From: Roseomonas gilardii subsp. gilardii
GTDB lineage: Bacteria > Pseudomonadota > Alphaproteobacteria > Acetobacterales > Acetobacteraceae
Reading direction: 5' to 3'
Assembly: GCF_023078375.1 (NCBI RefSeq)
Contig: NZ_CP095554.1
Span: 3,650,501-3,714,500, forward strand
DNA: 64,000 nucleotides
Shown here: piece after piece, positions 1 to 8,870 of the stretch
How positions within the stretch are numbered: position 1 is the stretch's first letter
Layout of the letters: each line of letters begins with the position of its first letter
Program-made: the position numbers and the translations under genes
Notes under the pieces: generated by a model
The model's input: the letters and a program-made list of their open reading frames with translations, nothing else
Told to the model about the DNA's origin: nothing
The model's database searches: none

Positions 1-1
1 G

Positions 2-1033
2 GGCCAGGCCACCAACATGGAGGCACCCTATGACCTGGTGCGCAAGATGCGTGCCTCGGTGCTGGTGCTGGGGCCGCTCCTGGCCCGCTACGGCCGCGCC
101 AAGGTCAGCCTGCCCGGTGGCTGCTCCATCGGCACCCGGCCGGTGGACCTGCATCTCAGCGCGCTGGAAACGCTGGGCGCCCGCATCGACCTGACCGGCG
201 GCTATATCGACGCCCGGGTCGAGGGCCGGCTCCGGGGCGCCCGGGTGGTCTTCCCCAAGGTCTCCGTCGGCGCCACCGAGAACCTGCTGATGGCCGCCGT
301 GCTCGCCGAGGGCACCACCGAGCTGGTGAACGCCGCCCGCGAGCCGGAGATCGGCGACCTCGCCCAGTGCCTGATCGCCATGGGCGCGCGGATCGAGGGC
401 GTCGGCACCGACCGGCTGACCGTCGAGGGCGTGGACAGCCTGCATGCCGCCACCCACCCGATCATCCCCGACCGGATCGAGGCCGGCACCTATGCCTGCG
501 CCGCCGCCATCACCGGCGGCGAGGTGCTGCTGGAGGGCGCCAGCGTCCTCCAGCTCGGCGCCTGCGCCAAGGTGCTGCAGGAGGCCGGGGTGGTGCTGGA
601 GGACCAGCCCGGCGGGCTGCATGTCCGCCGCCTGAACGGGCTGCACGGCGTGGACGTGATGACCGAGCCCTTCCCCGGCTTCGCCACCGACATGCAGGCC
701 CAGACCATGGCGCTGATGTGCGTGGCCGACGGCGCCTCGATGCTGACCGAGACGATCTTCGAGAACCGCTTCATGCACGTGCCGGAGCTGACCCGCATGG
801 GCGCCCGGATCAACGTCCACGGCTCCTCGGCCATCGTGCGCGGCGTGCCGAAGCTGTCCGGCGCGCCGGTCATGGCCACCGACCTGCGCGCCTCGGTCTC
901 GCTGATCCTGGCGGGGCTGGCTGCCGAGGGGGAGACGGTGGTGAGCCGGGTCTATCACCTCGACCGCGGCTACGAGGCCGTGGAGGCCAAGCTGGCGGCG
1001 GTGGGGGCCGAGATCGAGCGGCTGCGGGACTGA
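2..1033 (+). CDS. murA: UDP-N-acetylglucosamine 1-carboxyvinyltransferase MurA (5' partial)
   Basis: Cytoplasmic enzyme of the first committed step of peptidoglycan synthesis: it transfers enolpyruvate from PEP to UDP-GlcNAc. The frame is open from the left edge, so roughly the first 75-80 residues lie outside the window. The visible part carries the catalytic-loop motif [12 protein letters not shown], with the PEP-binding cysteine codon at about 122-124, and the conserved stretch [14 protein letters not shown]. The C-terminal lobe is complete and ends at a TGA. An internal ATG at 17 should not be taken as the start, because homologous sequence continues upstream of it. hisG follows after 85 bp on the same strand. 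Confidence 0.95.
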   Translation, partial: GQATNMEAPYDLVRKMRASVLVLGPLLARYGRAKVSLPGGCSIGTRPVDLHLSALETLGARIDLTGGYIDARVEGRLRGARVVFPKVSVGATENLLMAAVLAEGTTELVNAAREPEIGDLAQCLIAMGARIEGVGTDRLTVEGVDSLHAATHPIIPDRIEAGTYACAAAITGGEVLLEGASVLQLGACAKVLQEAGVVLEDQPGGLHVRRLNGLHGVDVMTEPFPGFATDMQAQTMALMCVADGASMLTETIFENRFMHVPELTRMGARINVHGSSAIVRGVPKLSGAPVMATDLRASVSLILAGLAAEGETVVSRVYHLDRGYEAVEAKLAAVGAEIERLRD

Positions 1034-1118
1034 CGGGCAGCCGGCCGCCCTCCGCGCGGCCGACCCCTGCGTTTTGGGCGCTTGCGCCCCGGGCGGCGGC
1101 TGGGACATAGGCGCCGCC

Positions 1119-1811
1119 ATGGACCATCCGCTTCCCGATGCCGCGGCGCTCCGCGATGCCGAGACCGGGCTCGTCATGGCTCTGCCCAAGGGGCGGATCC
1201 TGAAGGAGCTGACGCCGCTGCTGGCGAAGGCCGGGCTGCATCCGGAGCCGGACTTCTCCTCCGAATCCAGCCGCAAGCTGCGCTTCGCCACCAACCATCC
1301 GGGGCTGGACGTGATCCGCGTCCGCTCCTTCGACGTGGCGACCTTCGTGGCCTTCGGCGCGGCGCAGATCGGCGTCTGCGGCGCCGACGTGCTGATGGAG
1401 CACGACTACCCGGAGATCTACGCGCCCCTCGACCTGCGCATCGGCGCCTGCCGCGTCAGCGTGGCCGAGCCGGTGGAGCGCGCCGCGACGGACGACCCCA
1501 GCCGCTGGAGCACCGTCACCGTCGCCACCAAGTATCCCCGCATCGCCGCCCGGCACTTCGCCGCCCGGGGCGTGCAGGCGGAGATCGTCCACCTGAACGG
1601 CGCCATGGAGCTCGCCCCCTCTATGGGCCTGTCCCGCCTGATCGTGGACCTGGTGCAGACCGGCGGCACGCTGAAGGCCAACGGGCTCGTGGAGACCGAG
1701 GTCATCGCCCCCGTCACCTCCCGCCTCATCGTCAACCGCACCGCGCTCAAGACCGAGCCCGAGGCCATCGGCGCCTGGATCGCCCGGCTGCGGGCCGCGC
1801 TGGAGGGTTGA
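1119..1811 (+). CDS. hisG: ATP phosphoribosyltransferase, short form
   Basis: Catalyses the first step of histidine synthesis, condensing ATP and PRPP. The protein is about 230 aa, the short HisG form that lacks the C-terminal regulatory domain. This form is known to need HisZ, which is not in the window. Visible motifs are LALPKGR-like MALPKGRILKE near the start, GVCGADVL, and the PRPP-binding region around DLVQTGGTLKANGL. I chose the ATG at 1119 over an upstream ATG at 1074 because the family similarity begins about 20 residues after it and the upstream extension is GC-biased filler. hisD follows on the same strand after a 230-bp palindrome-rich gap. Confidence 0.93.
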   Translation: MDHPLPDAAALRDAETGLVMALPKGRILKELTPLLAKAGLHPEPDFSSESSRKLRFATNHPGLDVIRVRSFDVATFVAFGAAQIGVCGADVLMEHDYPEIYAPLDLRIGACRVSVAEPVERAATDDPSRWSTVTVATKYPRIAARHFAARGVQAEIVHLNGAMELAPSMGLSRLIVDLVQTGGTLKANGLVETEVIAPVTSRLIVNRTALKTEPEAIGAWIARLRAALEG

Positions 1812-1852
1812 AGCCGGGCGGGCTTTGCCTGTAGGCGTCGCCCGCGTGGTGC

Positions 1853-2003
1853 GCGGGAGGCGCCTCCTCCCGCATCCTCCGCCGGAGACCTCGCAGGTCC
1901 CCGGACTCCGCCATGCGTTGGCCTGGGGCGGCCAGCCAGCGCATGGGAGGTCGGGGAACCTCAGGTTCCTCGCGGGAGAGCGCGAGAGGGCGGAGCCCTC
2001 TCG
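1853..2003. repeat. Chain of short perfect palindromes between hisG and hisD
   Basis: The 230-bp hisG-hisD gap holds a run of stem-loops. GCGGGAGG pairs with CCTCCCGC (1853-1873, 5-nt loop). GACCT pairs with AGGTC (1887-1899, 3-nt loop). CCATGCGTTGGC pairs with GCCAGCGCATGG through one G-T wobble (1911-1946). GGAACC pairs with GGTTCC (1955-1969, 3-nt loop). CTCGCG pairs with CGCGAG (1969-1986). CGAGAGGGC pairs with GCCCTCTCG (1983-2003, 3-nt loop). No U-rich tail follows, so this is not a classical intrinsic terminator. It could be a REP-like element or a processing or attenuation structure. Confidence 0.6.
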
Positions 2004-2041
2004 TGAGCCACGTGCCGCAACGCTGGAAGGACCCGCCCCGC

Positions 2042-3331
2042 ATGAAGCGCCTCGACACGCGCGACCCGCAATTCGGCCCCGAATTCGACGCCCTGCTCGA
2101 CACGGCGCGGGATACGACCGCGCGGGTGGACGGGCCGGTGGCCGGGATCATCGCCCGGGTGCGGGCGGAAGGCGATGCGGCGCTGCTGGACCTCACCGCG
2201 CGCTTCGACCGCTGGACCCCTTCCGGCATCGGGGCGCTGCGGGTCAGTGCGGCGGAGGTGGCGGAGGCCAAGGCCCGCTGCCGGCCGGAGCTGCTGGCGG
2301 CGCTGGACGTGGCGGCGGAGCGGATCGAGCGTTTCCACGCCGCGCAGATGCCGCAGGACATGGTGCTGCCCGAGGACGGCATCATGCTCGGCATGCGCTG
2401 GAACGCGGTGGACGCGGCGGGCCTCTATGTCCCCGGCGGCAAGGCGGCCTATCCCTCCTCGGTGCTGATGAACGCCCTGCCCGCCCGCGTCGCGGGGGTG
2501 GAGCGCGTGGTGATGACCGTGCCGACGCCGGATGGGGAGATCTCCCCCCTGGTGCTGGCCGCCGCCGACCGGGCCGGCGTCACCGAGATCTGGCGCATCG
2601 GCGGCGCCCAGGCCGTGGCCGCCCTGGCCTGGGGCACCGCCTCGATCCGGCCAGTGGACAAGATCGTCGGCCCCGGCAATGCCTATGTGGCGGAGGCCAA
2701 GCGCCAGGTCTTCGGCCGGGTTGGCATCGATTCCATCGCCGGGCCCTCGGAGGTCGTGGTGCTGGCCGATGGGGCGCAGGACCCGGGGCGCGTGGCCATC
2801 GACCTGCTGGCCCAGGCCGAGCATGACGAAGCCGCCCAGGCCATCCTGATCACCGACAGCGAAGCCATGGCCGGGGCCGTCGCCATCGCCGTGGAGGAAG
2901 CCCTCCGCAGCCTGCCGCGGGAGGCCATCGCCCGCGCCTCCTGGGAGGCCCATGGCGCCATCCTGCTGGTGCGGGACTGGGAGGAGGGCGTGGCGCTCTG
3001 CGACCGGCTGGCGCCGGAGCATCTGGAGATCCTGGTGGAGAAGCCGGAGGCACTCTTCGCCCGCATCCGCCATGCCGGTGCCGCCTTCCTCGGCGGCTGG
3101 TGCCCGGAGGCGCTGGGCGACTACGTGGCCGGGCCGAACCACGTGCTGCCCACCGGCCGCACCGCCCGCTTCGCCTCCGGCCTCAGCGTCTATGACTTCC
3201 TGAAGCGCACCACCTGGGTCTCCGCCACCGAGGCCGGGCTGCACCGCATCGGCCCCGCCGCCGTCACCCTGGCGGAGGCCGAGGGGCTGGGCGCCCATGC
3301 CCGCAGCATCGCCATGCGGCTGGGGCAGTAG
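2042..3331 (+). CDS. hisD: Histidinol dehydrogenase
   Basis: Zinc enzyme of the last two steps of histidine synthesis, oxidising histidinol to histidine with NAD+. The 429-aa product has the family's usual length. Diagnostic segments are YVPGGKAAYPSSVLMNA, GPGNAYVAEAK, IAGPSEVVVLAD, QAEHDEAAQ (zinc-ligand Gln and His), LAPEHLEI (catalytic Glu-His pair) and GPNHVLPTG. I chose the ATG at 2042 because it begins the usual N-terminus and about 430 residues. The frame stays open upstream to 1913, but that stretch is the palindromic intergenic region. The next gene is convergent and only 19 bp away. Confidence 0.96.
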   Translation: MKRLDTRDPQFGPEFDALLDTARDTTARVDGPVAGIIARVRAEGDAALLDLTARFDRWTPSGIGALRVSAAEVAEAKARCRPELLAALDVAAERIERFHAAQMPQDMVLPEDGIMLGMRWNAVDAAGLYVPGGKAAYPSSVLMNALPARVAGVERVVMTVPTPDGEISPLVLAAADRAGVTEIWRIGGAQAVAALAWGTASIRPVDKIVGPGNAYVAEAKRQVFGRVGIDSIAGPSEVVVLADGAQDPGRVAIDLLAQAEHDEAAQAILITDSEAMAGAVAIAVEEALRSLPREAIARASWEAHGAILLVRDWEEGVALCDRLAPEHLEILVEKPEALFARIRHAGAAFLGGWCPEALGDYVAGPNHVLPTGRTARFASGLSVYDFLKRTTWVSATEAGLHRIGPAAVTLAEAEGLGAHARSIAMRLGQ

Positions 3332-3350
3332 GCACCGCTCCGGGGCCGGC

Positions 3351-4148
3351 TCAGTAGGTCCCCGATGTTCCGGGGCCCTTCGGCCTCGGCCCGCCCCGCA
3401 TCGTCGCCATCGTCGCCTGCGCCCCCGCCGCCATCAGCCGGGCGTCGGAGGCCACGGTGACGAAGCGGAAGCCCTTCTCCACCATGCGCAGCGCGTATTC
3501 CGGCGTGCCGTTGTGGATACAGGGCACCACGCCATGCTCCTTCGCCTTGGCGAGGATCATGTCGAGCGCCTCCACCACCGGCTTCTCCTCCTGATCGAAG
3601 CGCGGCGTGCAGCCCAGGGCCAGGGAAAGATCGGCGGGGCCGATATAGACGGCGTCCAGCCCCTCGACGGACAGGATCTCGTCGAGATTGTCGAGCGCCT
3701 GCCGCGTCTCGATCATCGCCAGGCCGAAGACCGTGTCGTTCGCGTGCCTGGCGTAGTCCGGCCCGGCGTGCAGCAGCGCGCGGATCGGGCCGAAGGAACG
3801 CATGCCGCGCGGCGGATAGCGCAGCGAGGACACGAAGAGTTCCGCATCCGCGCGCGTGTTGATCATCGGGCAGATCACGCCATAGGCGCCGGCATCGAGC
3901 ATCTTCATGATGATGCCCGGATCGAGCCAGGGCACGCGCACCATGGGCGTGGTCTCCGTGGTGGAGATCGCCGTCAGCATCGACACGGCGGCGGCGTAAT
4001 CCACCACGCCGTGCTGCATGTCGATGGTAAGGGAATCCCAGCCCGCATGCGCCATGGTCTCGGCCGAGAAGACATTGGGGATGGCGAGCCAGCCATTCAC
4101 CACGGCCTCGCCCCGGCCCCACAGCGTCCTGACCCTGTTCTCCCGCAT
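3351..4148 (-). CDS. HpcH/HpaI aldolase family protein
   Basis: A class II pyruvate-type aldolase of the 2,4-dihydroxyhept-2-ene-1,7-dioate aldolase / citrate lyase beta family, 265 aa. Family members cleave or form 4-hydroxy-2-oxo acids using a divalent metal. Visible active-site elements are the DMQHG histidine (about residue 45), VRVPW arginine (about 71), the MIETRQAL metal-binding Glu (about 148) and GPADLSLALG Asp (about 174). The start is supported by a purine-rich GGGAGAG just upstream. The true substrate cannot be read from the sequence, and no aromatic-degradation genes flank it. The C-terminal Pro/Gly/Arg tail looks unstructured. Confidence 0.85.
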   Translation of the reverse strand: MRENRVRTLWGRGEAVVNGWLAIPNVFSAETMAHAGWDSLTIDMQHGVVDYAAAVSMLTAISTTETTPMVRVPWLDPGIIMKMLDAGAYGVICPMINTRADAELFVSSLRYPPRGMRSFGPIRALLHAGPDYARHANDTVFGLAMIETRQALDNLDEILSVEGLDAVYIGPADLSLALGCTPRFDQEEKPVVEALDMILAKAKEHGVVPCIHNGTPEYALRMVEKGFRFVTVASDARLMAAGAQATMATMRGGPRPKGPGTSGTY

Positions 4149-4220
4149 GGCCGCTCTCCCTCTGTCACTTTCCGGCGCCGGACTCGCCGGCCCTGATGGC
4201 AGAATAGAGCAGATCGCCGC

Positions 4221-4574
4221 TCAGGCCGGCAGGAGCGCGCTATGGGCCCGCGCCAGCGCATCGCGCGCGGCCACCAGGGCGGCCAGGGAGCGCCGTCCGG
4301 CCATCAGCGCGGCGCGTTCGTCCTGGCCGATCTCGGCCATCTGCTCCTCCACGGATTCCACGCCTTCGGCGAGTTGCCCGTGCATCTCCTCCAGCCGCTC
4401 GCGCAGAGCCGCGCGCTCGTCATAGCCGAGCACGCCGCGGCGCCAGTCCTCCACGATGGTCTCGACCTCCCGCCGCACGCGATCGGGCGCCGCACCCTTG
4501 CCCGCCAGTTCCGCGAGCCGCGCCAGGGCCTGTCGTTCCGGCGCCTGGGGCGCGCCTTGCCGATTCCCAGCCAT
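4221..4574 (-). CDS. Hypothetical coiled-coil protein
   Basis: I do not recognise a family. The 117-aa product is highly charged and rich in Ala, Glu and Arg, with long predicted helices (RREVETIVEDWRRGVLGYDERAALRERLEEMHGQ in shorter words: a Glu/Arg heptad-like stretch over residues 35-105). It has no signal peptide or membrane segment. A GGGGGAGAG ribosome binding site lies a few bases before the ATG at 4574. The amino-acid use and third-position GC fit coding on this strand better than the overlapping opposite frame. It sits 72 bp upstream of the aldolase gene on the same strand and could be co-transcribed with it. Confidence 0.6.
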   Translation of the reverse strand: MAGNRQGAPQAPERQALARLAELAGKGAAPDRVRREVETIVEDWRRGVLGYDERAALRERLEEMHGQLAEGVESVEEQMAEIGQDERAALMAGRRSLAALVAARDALARAHSALLPA

Positions 4575-4600
4575 GGGTTCTCTCCCCCTTCCGGGCCGAT

Positions 4601-4615
4601 ATCTGCGGCGCAGAT
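4601..4615. promoter_or_regulatory. Perfect 15-bp palindrome upstream of the 4574 gene
   Basis: ATCTGCG and CGCAGAT flank a single central G, starting 27 bp upstream of the leftward gene that begins at 4574. The position and symmetry fit a dimeric-repressor operator. No cognate regulator is adjacent, so the assignment rests on symmetry alone. Confidence 0.35.
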
Positions 4616-4705
4616 TAGTTCATGATGTGTTCCTGTTGAAGCATCTTCGGCACCGTCGCGCGCCCCGGTTCGTCACGGGCATGGGAGCCATGGCCGCTTT
4701 TCCTG

Positions 4706-4732
4706 GGGCAAGCCCCTGGGCGGGGCTTGCCC
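4706..4732. repeat. Strong 11-bp inverted repeat before tRNA-Thr
   Basis: GGGCAAGCCCC and GGGGCTTGCCC are perfect reverse complements separated by a 5-nt loop, 40 bp upstream of the tRNA. No T-run follows on either strand, so a simple intrinsic terminator is unlikely. It may be a dispersed palindromic repeat. Confidence 0.5.
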
Positions 4733-4772
4733 TGCCTGCCGTCTGCGGCTAAGGAGCGCCCACCCCGCGATT

Positions 4773-4847
<75 letters not shown>

Positions 4848-4917
4848 CGGATTTTCCCTGACATTCCCAGACCGTTTCGGAATCGGTTCCCTCGTGCGTT
4901 TGTACGAGGCTTCCCCG

Positions 4918-7584
4918 TCAGGGCAGCGTGAGATGCTCTCCCCGTAGCCCATGCGCGCGCAGGAGCTGCGCCACGGCCTCCCGGCTCATCGGACGCCCCA
5001 GCAGGAAGCCCTGCACCTCGTCGCAGGCACGGTGCTGCAGGAAGCGAAGCTGCTCCTCGGTCTCCACGCCCTCCGCCGTCACCTCCATGCCGAGATTGCT
5101 GCTCATGGAAAGCACCGCCTCCACGATGGCATGCGCGCCGTTCCGCCGGCCGATCGCATGGACGAAGGAACGGTCCACCTTGATCCGGTCGAAGGGAAAG
5201 CGGTGGAGGTAGCCCAGGCTGGCATAGCCCGTACCGAAATCGTCGAGCGCGATCCGCACGCCCCGGCGCTTCAGGGCCTGGATCGCGTTCAGCGCCTCCT
5301 CGGCGTCGCCGATCAGCAGACCCTCGGTGATCTCCAGCTCCAGCCGCCCGGCCGGCAGGCCCGAAAGCTCCAGCGCCCGGTCCACGATGTCCGGCAGGTT
5401 GCCACTGCGGAACTGGGCAGGCGACAGGTTGACCGCCAGCCGCAACGGCTCCGGCCAGGTGGCGGCCTCGGCGCAGGCCCGCTCCATGACCCAGCGCCCG
5501 AGCGGCAGGATCAGCCCACTCTCCTCCGCCACGGGGATGAAGGTGGCGGGCGGCACCGATCCGCGCACCGGATGCGTCCAGCGCAGCAGCGCCTCGAAGC
5601 CGCGGATCGCGCCGTTCCCGCATGTCATGATCGGCTGGTAGTGCAGTTCCAGCGCATCGACCTGCAGGGCCAGGCGGAGGTCCTTCTCCATCTCCCGCCT
5701 TTCCCGCAGTTCCGCCTCCATGGCGGGCTCGAAGAAGCGCACCGTGCCGCGCCCCTCGGCCTTGGCGCGGTACAAGGCGGTGTCCGCGTTGCGCATCAGG
5801 CTTTCCGGCGTCGCGCCATCCTGCGGATGGAGGGCGATGCCGACGCTGGTGCCGACCTGCGCCATGTTGCCATCGAGGATGAAGGGCGTGACCAGGCTCC
5901 GCACGATCCGGCGGGCCAGGGGCTCCACTCCGGCCCGCGAGGCCGCTCCCCGCCACAGGATCACGAACTCGTCGCCACCCAGGCGGGACACCGTGTCGTC
6001 CGGGCCGACCAGCTCACCCAGCCGCGCCGCCACCTGCCGGAGGAGATCGTCGCCCGCCGCGTGGCCATAGGTGTCGTTCACCACCTTGAAGCGGTCGAGG
6101 TCCAGCGCCAGCACCACGAGGTGGCCCTCCCGCCCGCCGGCCTCCCCGATCGCCGCAGCGAGGCGCTCATGCAGCAGGGTGCGGTTGGCCAGGCCGGTCA
6201 GCGGATCGTGATGCGCCATGAAGCGCACCCGCCGCTCCGACAGGGTCTGCTCCGTGACATCGGTGAAGGTCCGCACGAGGCCGCCATTGCCGAGGGCCTG
6301 GCTGCGGACCTCCAGCACCGTGCCATCCGCGCGCGTGCAGCGATAGAACGGCGCCGGCGTCCCGGCGGGCTCCTCCTGGTTCCGCGTGCAGTCCTCCGGG
6401 ATGACATCCTGGACCCGTCCGCCGCGCAGGAAGGAGGCCCGTTGCTCCTCCGGCACGCCGAGCAGGCTCATGGCACGGCGGTTCACCACCGGCATGCGGC
6501 CATCCGGCGCCACCATGACCAGGCCCTGGCTGATATTCTCGATCGCATCGGACAGCGCCTGCTGGGACCGCGCCCGCTGCTGCCTGCGGCGGATCAGCAG
6601 CCCACCCGCCACCAGGATCAGCAGCGTCAGCACCGCGCCGGAGGACAGGATGCTGCGCCGATAGGCATCGTAGCCTTGCAGGATCTCCGCCATGTCGTTG
6701 CTGACGGCCACGACCAGGGGGAAGGATTCGACCCGCCGGAAGGCGATCATCTGCTCGGTGCCGGTGGTCGGGCCGCGGCCACGGAAGGTGCCCTGCAGGC
6801 GGATCAGCGCATCCGACATCAGCGCGCTGCCGGCTATGCTGCTGCCGAGCGCGCCGCCCTCCTCCGGCGCCCTTGCCCGGATGATCCCGTCGAGCCCGAC
6901 CAGGGTCACGGCGCCATGGCCGATATCCAGCGTGTCATAGACCTGGGTCAGCCAATAGGGATTGAGGGAGATCACCACCACGCCGGCGAAGCTGCCATCC
7001 GCCGCCAGCAGCTTGCGGGTGAACTGCACCGACCAGCGGCCGGATTCCCGCCCCATCACCGGCACGCTGATGAAGAGATCGTCGTGCTGCGGGTCCAGAT
7101 GGAACCGGAAATGCGCGCGGTCCGACAGGTCCACCCCGTTCTGGACCGGCCCCAGATTGCTGAGCCACAGCCGCCCCGAGGGGCCGATCACCGCGGCCTG
7201 CAGCGACATGTCCTGCTGGAAGCCACGTTCCCGGCGCAGGAAGTCGAGGCTGAAACCGGCCGGATCGTGCCGGTAGGCTTCGCGGATGAAGAGCAGCCGC
7301 TGGTCGATCGCCTCCACCGTCCGGGCCATGATCTGCTGCGCGGCCCCGGCCAGGTTGCCGGTGTTGCGCGCCGCATCGTCCAGGCTGCGCTGGTATTCGC
7401 GTTGCAGGTGCAGGGCGATGCCGCCCCAGAACAGCAGCAGGATCGCCAGGATCAGGCCGAGATCGGCGCCGAAGCGGCTGGCGGCGGAGTGGAGCCTTTT
7501 CCGGAGGCCGGTCCTGACATTGGCCCCGGCGGCGGGTTGCGCGGCGTCCGGCAAGCGCGACGCCATTTCACCTTTCCCCGTCAT
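4918..7584 (-). CDS. Membrane-bound Cache-PAS-GGDEF-EAL cyclic-di-GMP protein
   Basis: A bifunctional-type c-di-GMP signalling protein of 888 aa. It has one N-terminal membrane helix (about residues 41-60), a periplasmic dCache-like sensor (about 80-300), a second helix (about 312-331), a PAS segment beginning near SDAIENISQGLVMVAPDG (about 345), GGDEF (motif at 536-540) and EAL (EALLRW at about 664). RLGGDEF, the DDFGTGYASLGYL segment and KVDRSF are all intact, so both cyclase and phosphodiesterase activity are possible. I chose the ATG at 7584 because GGAGG lies 4 nt before it. An upstream ATG at 7653 has no comparable site. The promoter region is shared with the divergent TRAP gene. Confidence 0.92.
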   Translation of the reverse strand: MTGKGEMASRLPDAAQPAAGANVRTGLRKRLHSAASRFGADLGLILAILLLFWGGIALHLQREYQRSLDDAARNTGNLAGAAQQIMARTVEAIDQRLLFIREAYRHDPAGFSLDFLRRERGFQQDMSLQAAVIGPSGRLWLSNLGPVQNGVDLSDRAHFRFHLDPQHDDLFISVPVMGRESGRWSVQFTRKLLAADGSFAGVVVISLNPYWLTQVYDTLDIGHGAVTLVGLDGIIRARAPEEGGALGSSIAGSALMSDALIRLQGTFRGRGPTTGTEQMIAFRRVESFPLVVAVSNDMAEILQGYDAYRRSILSSGAVLTLLILVAGGLLIRRRQQRARSQQALSDAIENISQGLVMVAPDGRMPVVNRRAMSLLGVPEEQRASFLRGGRVQDVIPEDCTRNQEEPAGTPAPFYRCTRADGTVLEVRSQALGNGGLVRTFTDVTEQTLSERRVRFMAHHDPLTGLANRTLLHERLAAAIGEAGGREGHLVVLALDLDRFKVVNDTYGHAAGDDLLRQVAARLGELVGPDDTVSRLGGDEFVILWRGAASRAGVEPLARRIVRSLVTPFILDGNMAQVGTSVGIALHPQDGATPESLMRNADTALYRAKAEGRGTVRFFEPAMEAELRERREMEKDLRLALQVDALELHYQPIMTCGNGAIRGFEALLRWTHPVRGSVPPATFIPVAEESGLILPLGRWVMERACAEAATWPEPLRLAVNLSPAQFRSGNLPDIVDRALELSGLPAGRLELEITEGLLIGDAEEALNAIQALKRRGVRIALDDFGTGYASLGYLHRFPFDRIKVDRSFVHAIGRRNGAHAIVEAVLSMSSNLGMEVTAEGVETEEQLRFLQHRACDEVQGFLLGRPMSREAVAQLLRAHGLRGEHLTLP

Positions 7585-7706
7585 ATCGCCTCCGGACCTG
7601 TGTGGAGCATCCGGTGGATCCTGCTGAAAGCCTCGCGAGGTCAACGGGTCCATGGGTGTTTCCGGGAGGCCGCGCTGCTGGAATGCAGCTTACAGCCATG
7701 AGATGA

Positions 7707-7739
7707 TGAATTTGCTATCAACACAACCTTGCAAATTCA
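7707..7739. promoter_or_regulatory. 9-bp inverted repeat in a divergent promoter region
   Basis: TGAATTTGC (7707-7715) and GCAAATTCA (7731-7739) are perfect inverted arms separated by 15 nt, in an AT-rich patch between the divergent GGDEF-EAL and TRAP genes. The location fits an operator. The spacing would put the half-sites about two helical turns apart. Confidence 0.4.
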
Positions 7740-7790
7740 CGGCGTCCGCCCGCTTCCGCGGCGGGCCTGCCTGAGTGGGAAACGGATCTC

Positions 7791-8774
7791 ATGACGACGC
7801 GACGCGCCCTGATGGCCATGGCGCCGATCCTGGGCCTGGCGGCCCGTCCGGCCCGGGCCGAGACGGCCGAATGGGGCATCGCCACCGAATACCCGGCCAC
7901 TGCCATGCCGGGCGAGGGCATTGCCTTCTTCGCCGAGACGGTGAACCAGGAGGCGCATGGCATCCTGGCCGTCCGCCCGGCCTTCGACGCGCCGGACGGG
8001 CTGCGCTCCGCCAGGATGCCGGCCGCCGTGGGTCAGGGGAAGCCGGAGGCCGCCGATGCCTTCACCGGGGCGCTGGCGGGCCTGGCGCCGATCTTCCAGC
8101 TTTCCGCCCTGCCCTTCCTCACCGGCTCCGCCGACGACACGCGGCGCCTGCTGGAGGCGGCGCGCCCTGCCTATGTGAAGGCGCTCGCGGAACGCGGCCT
8201 CACCCTGCTCTACGCCACGCCCTGGCCCGCCACCGGGCTGTGGTCCCGCAAGCCGGCCTCCGGTCCCGAGTCGCTGAAGGGCCTGCGCGTGCGCACCTAT
8301 GACGAGGCCGGGACCATGGTGATGCGGGCGGCGGGCGCGGAGCCATCGCAGATCTCCTTCGCCGATGCCCTGCCCCGGCTGAAATCCGGCGAGATGGATG
8401 CGGTGCTTTCCTCCGGCGACGGCGGCGCCGGGGCGCGGCTCTGGGAGGTTCTGCCGCATTTCACCGCCATCGATTACGCCTGGCCGCTGAGCCTCGCCTT
8501 CTGCAACACGGCAGCCCTGCAGCGCCTGCCGGAAGCGGGCCAGGCGGCGGTGATGAGGGCCGCGAAGGCCACCGAGGCGCGCCAGTTCAAGGCCATCACG
8601 ACCCGCATGGCGGAAAACGAGGCGCGGATGCGGACACATGGGATGACGATCGCCGCCGCGCCGGCACTGCGGGCTGCTCTCGAAGCGGCGGCGGCGCCCG
8701 TTCAGGCCGCCTGGGTGCAACGGGCCGGCCCCGAGGGGGAGGCCATCCTGCGCACCTATCGCGGCAAAGCCTGA
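7791..8774 (+). CDS. TRAP transporter substrate-binding protein (DctP-type)
   Basis: A periplasmic binding protein of 327 aa for a tripartite ATP-independent transporter, usually binding carboxylates. It has a signal peptide with twin Arg near the N-terminus and an AxA-type cleavage near residue 24. Family features include the LSALPFL segment, the SLKGLRVRTYDEAG stretch with the ligand-binding Arg, and the PSQISFADALPRLKSGEMDAV region typical of DctP proteins. The DctQ and DctM membrane subunits are not adjacent, so it is an orphan here, and its ligand cannot be assigned. The gene is followed by a small secreted-protein gene. Confidence 0.85.
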   Translation: MTTRRALMAMAPILGLAARPARAETAEWGIATEYPATAMPGEGIAFFAETVNQEAHGILAVRPAFDAPDGLRSARMPAAVGQGKPEAADAFTGALAGLAPIFQLSALPFLTGSADDTRRLLEAARPAYVKALAERGLTLLYATPWPATGLWSRKPASGPESLKGLRVRTYDEAGTMVMRAAGAEPSQISFADALPRLKSGEMDAVLSSGDGGAGARLWEVLPHFTAIDYAWPLSLAFCNTAALQRLPEAGQAAVMRAAKATEARQFKAITTRMAENEARMRTHGMTIAAAPALRAALEAAAAPVQAAWVQRAGPEGEAILRTYRGKA

Positions 8775-8870
8775 CGGACAGGAGCCGGGGCCCCTCATGG
8801 ATGCCCCGGCGCCAAGGCTTGCGGGGAAGTTCCGCCAATGCAACCATGGGTTGCGTTTCCGGAGACTTCC

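Noticed and set aside
1961-3298. Long minus-strand frame opposite hisD
   Set aside because: Gly/His/Arg-rich antisense shadow of a certain gene, with no motif.
4951-7701. Very long open frame on the + strand opposite the GGDEF-EAL gene
   Set aside because: It mirrors a strongly supported coding gene, is rich in His, Arg and Gln as expected of an antisense GC-rich frame, and shows no domain.
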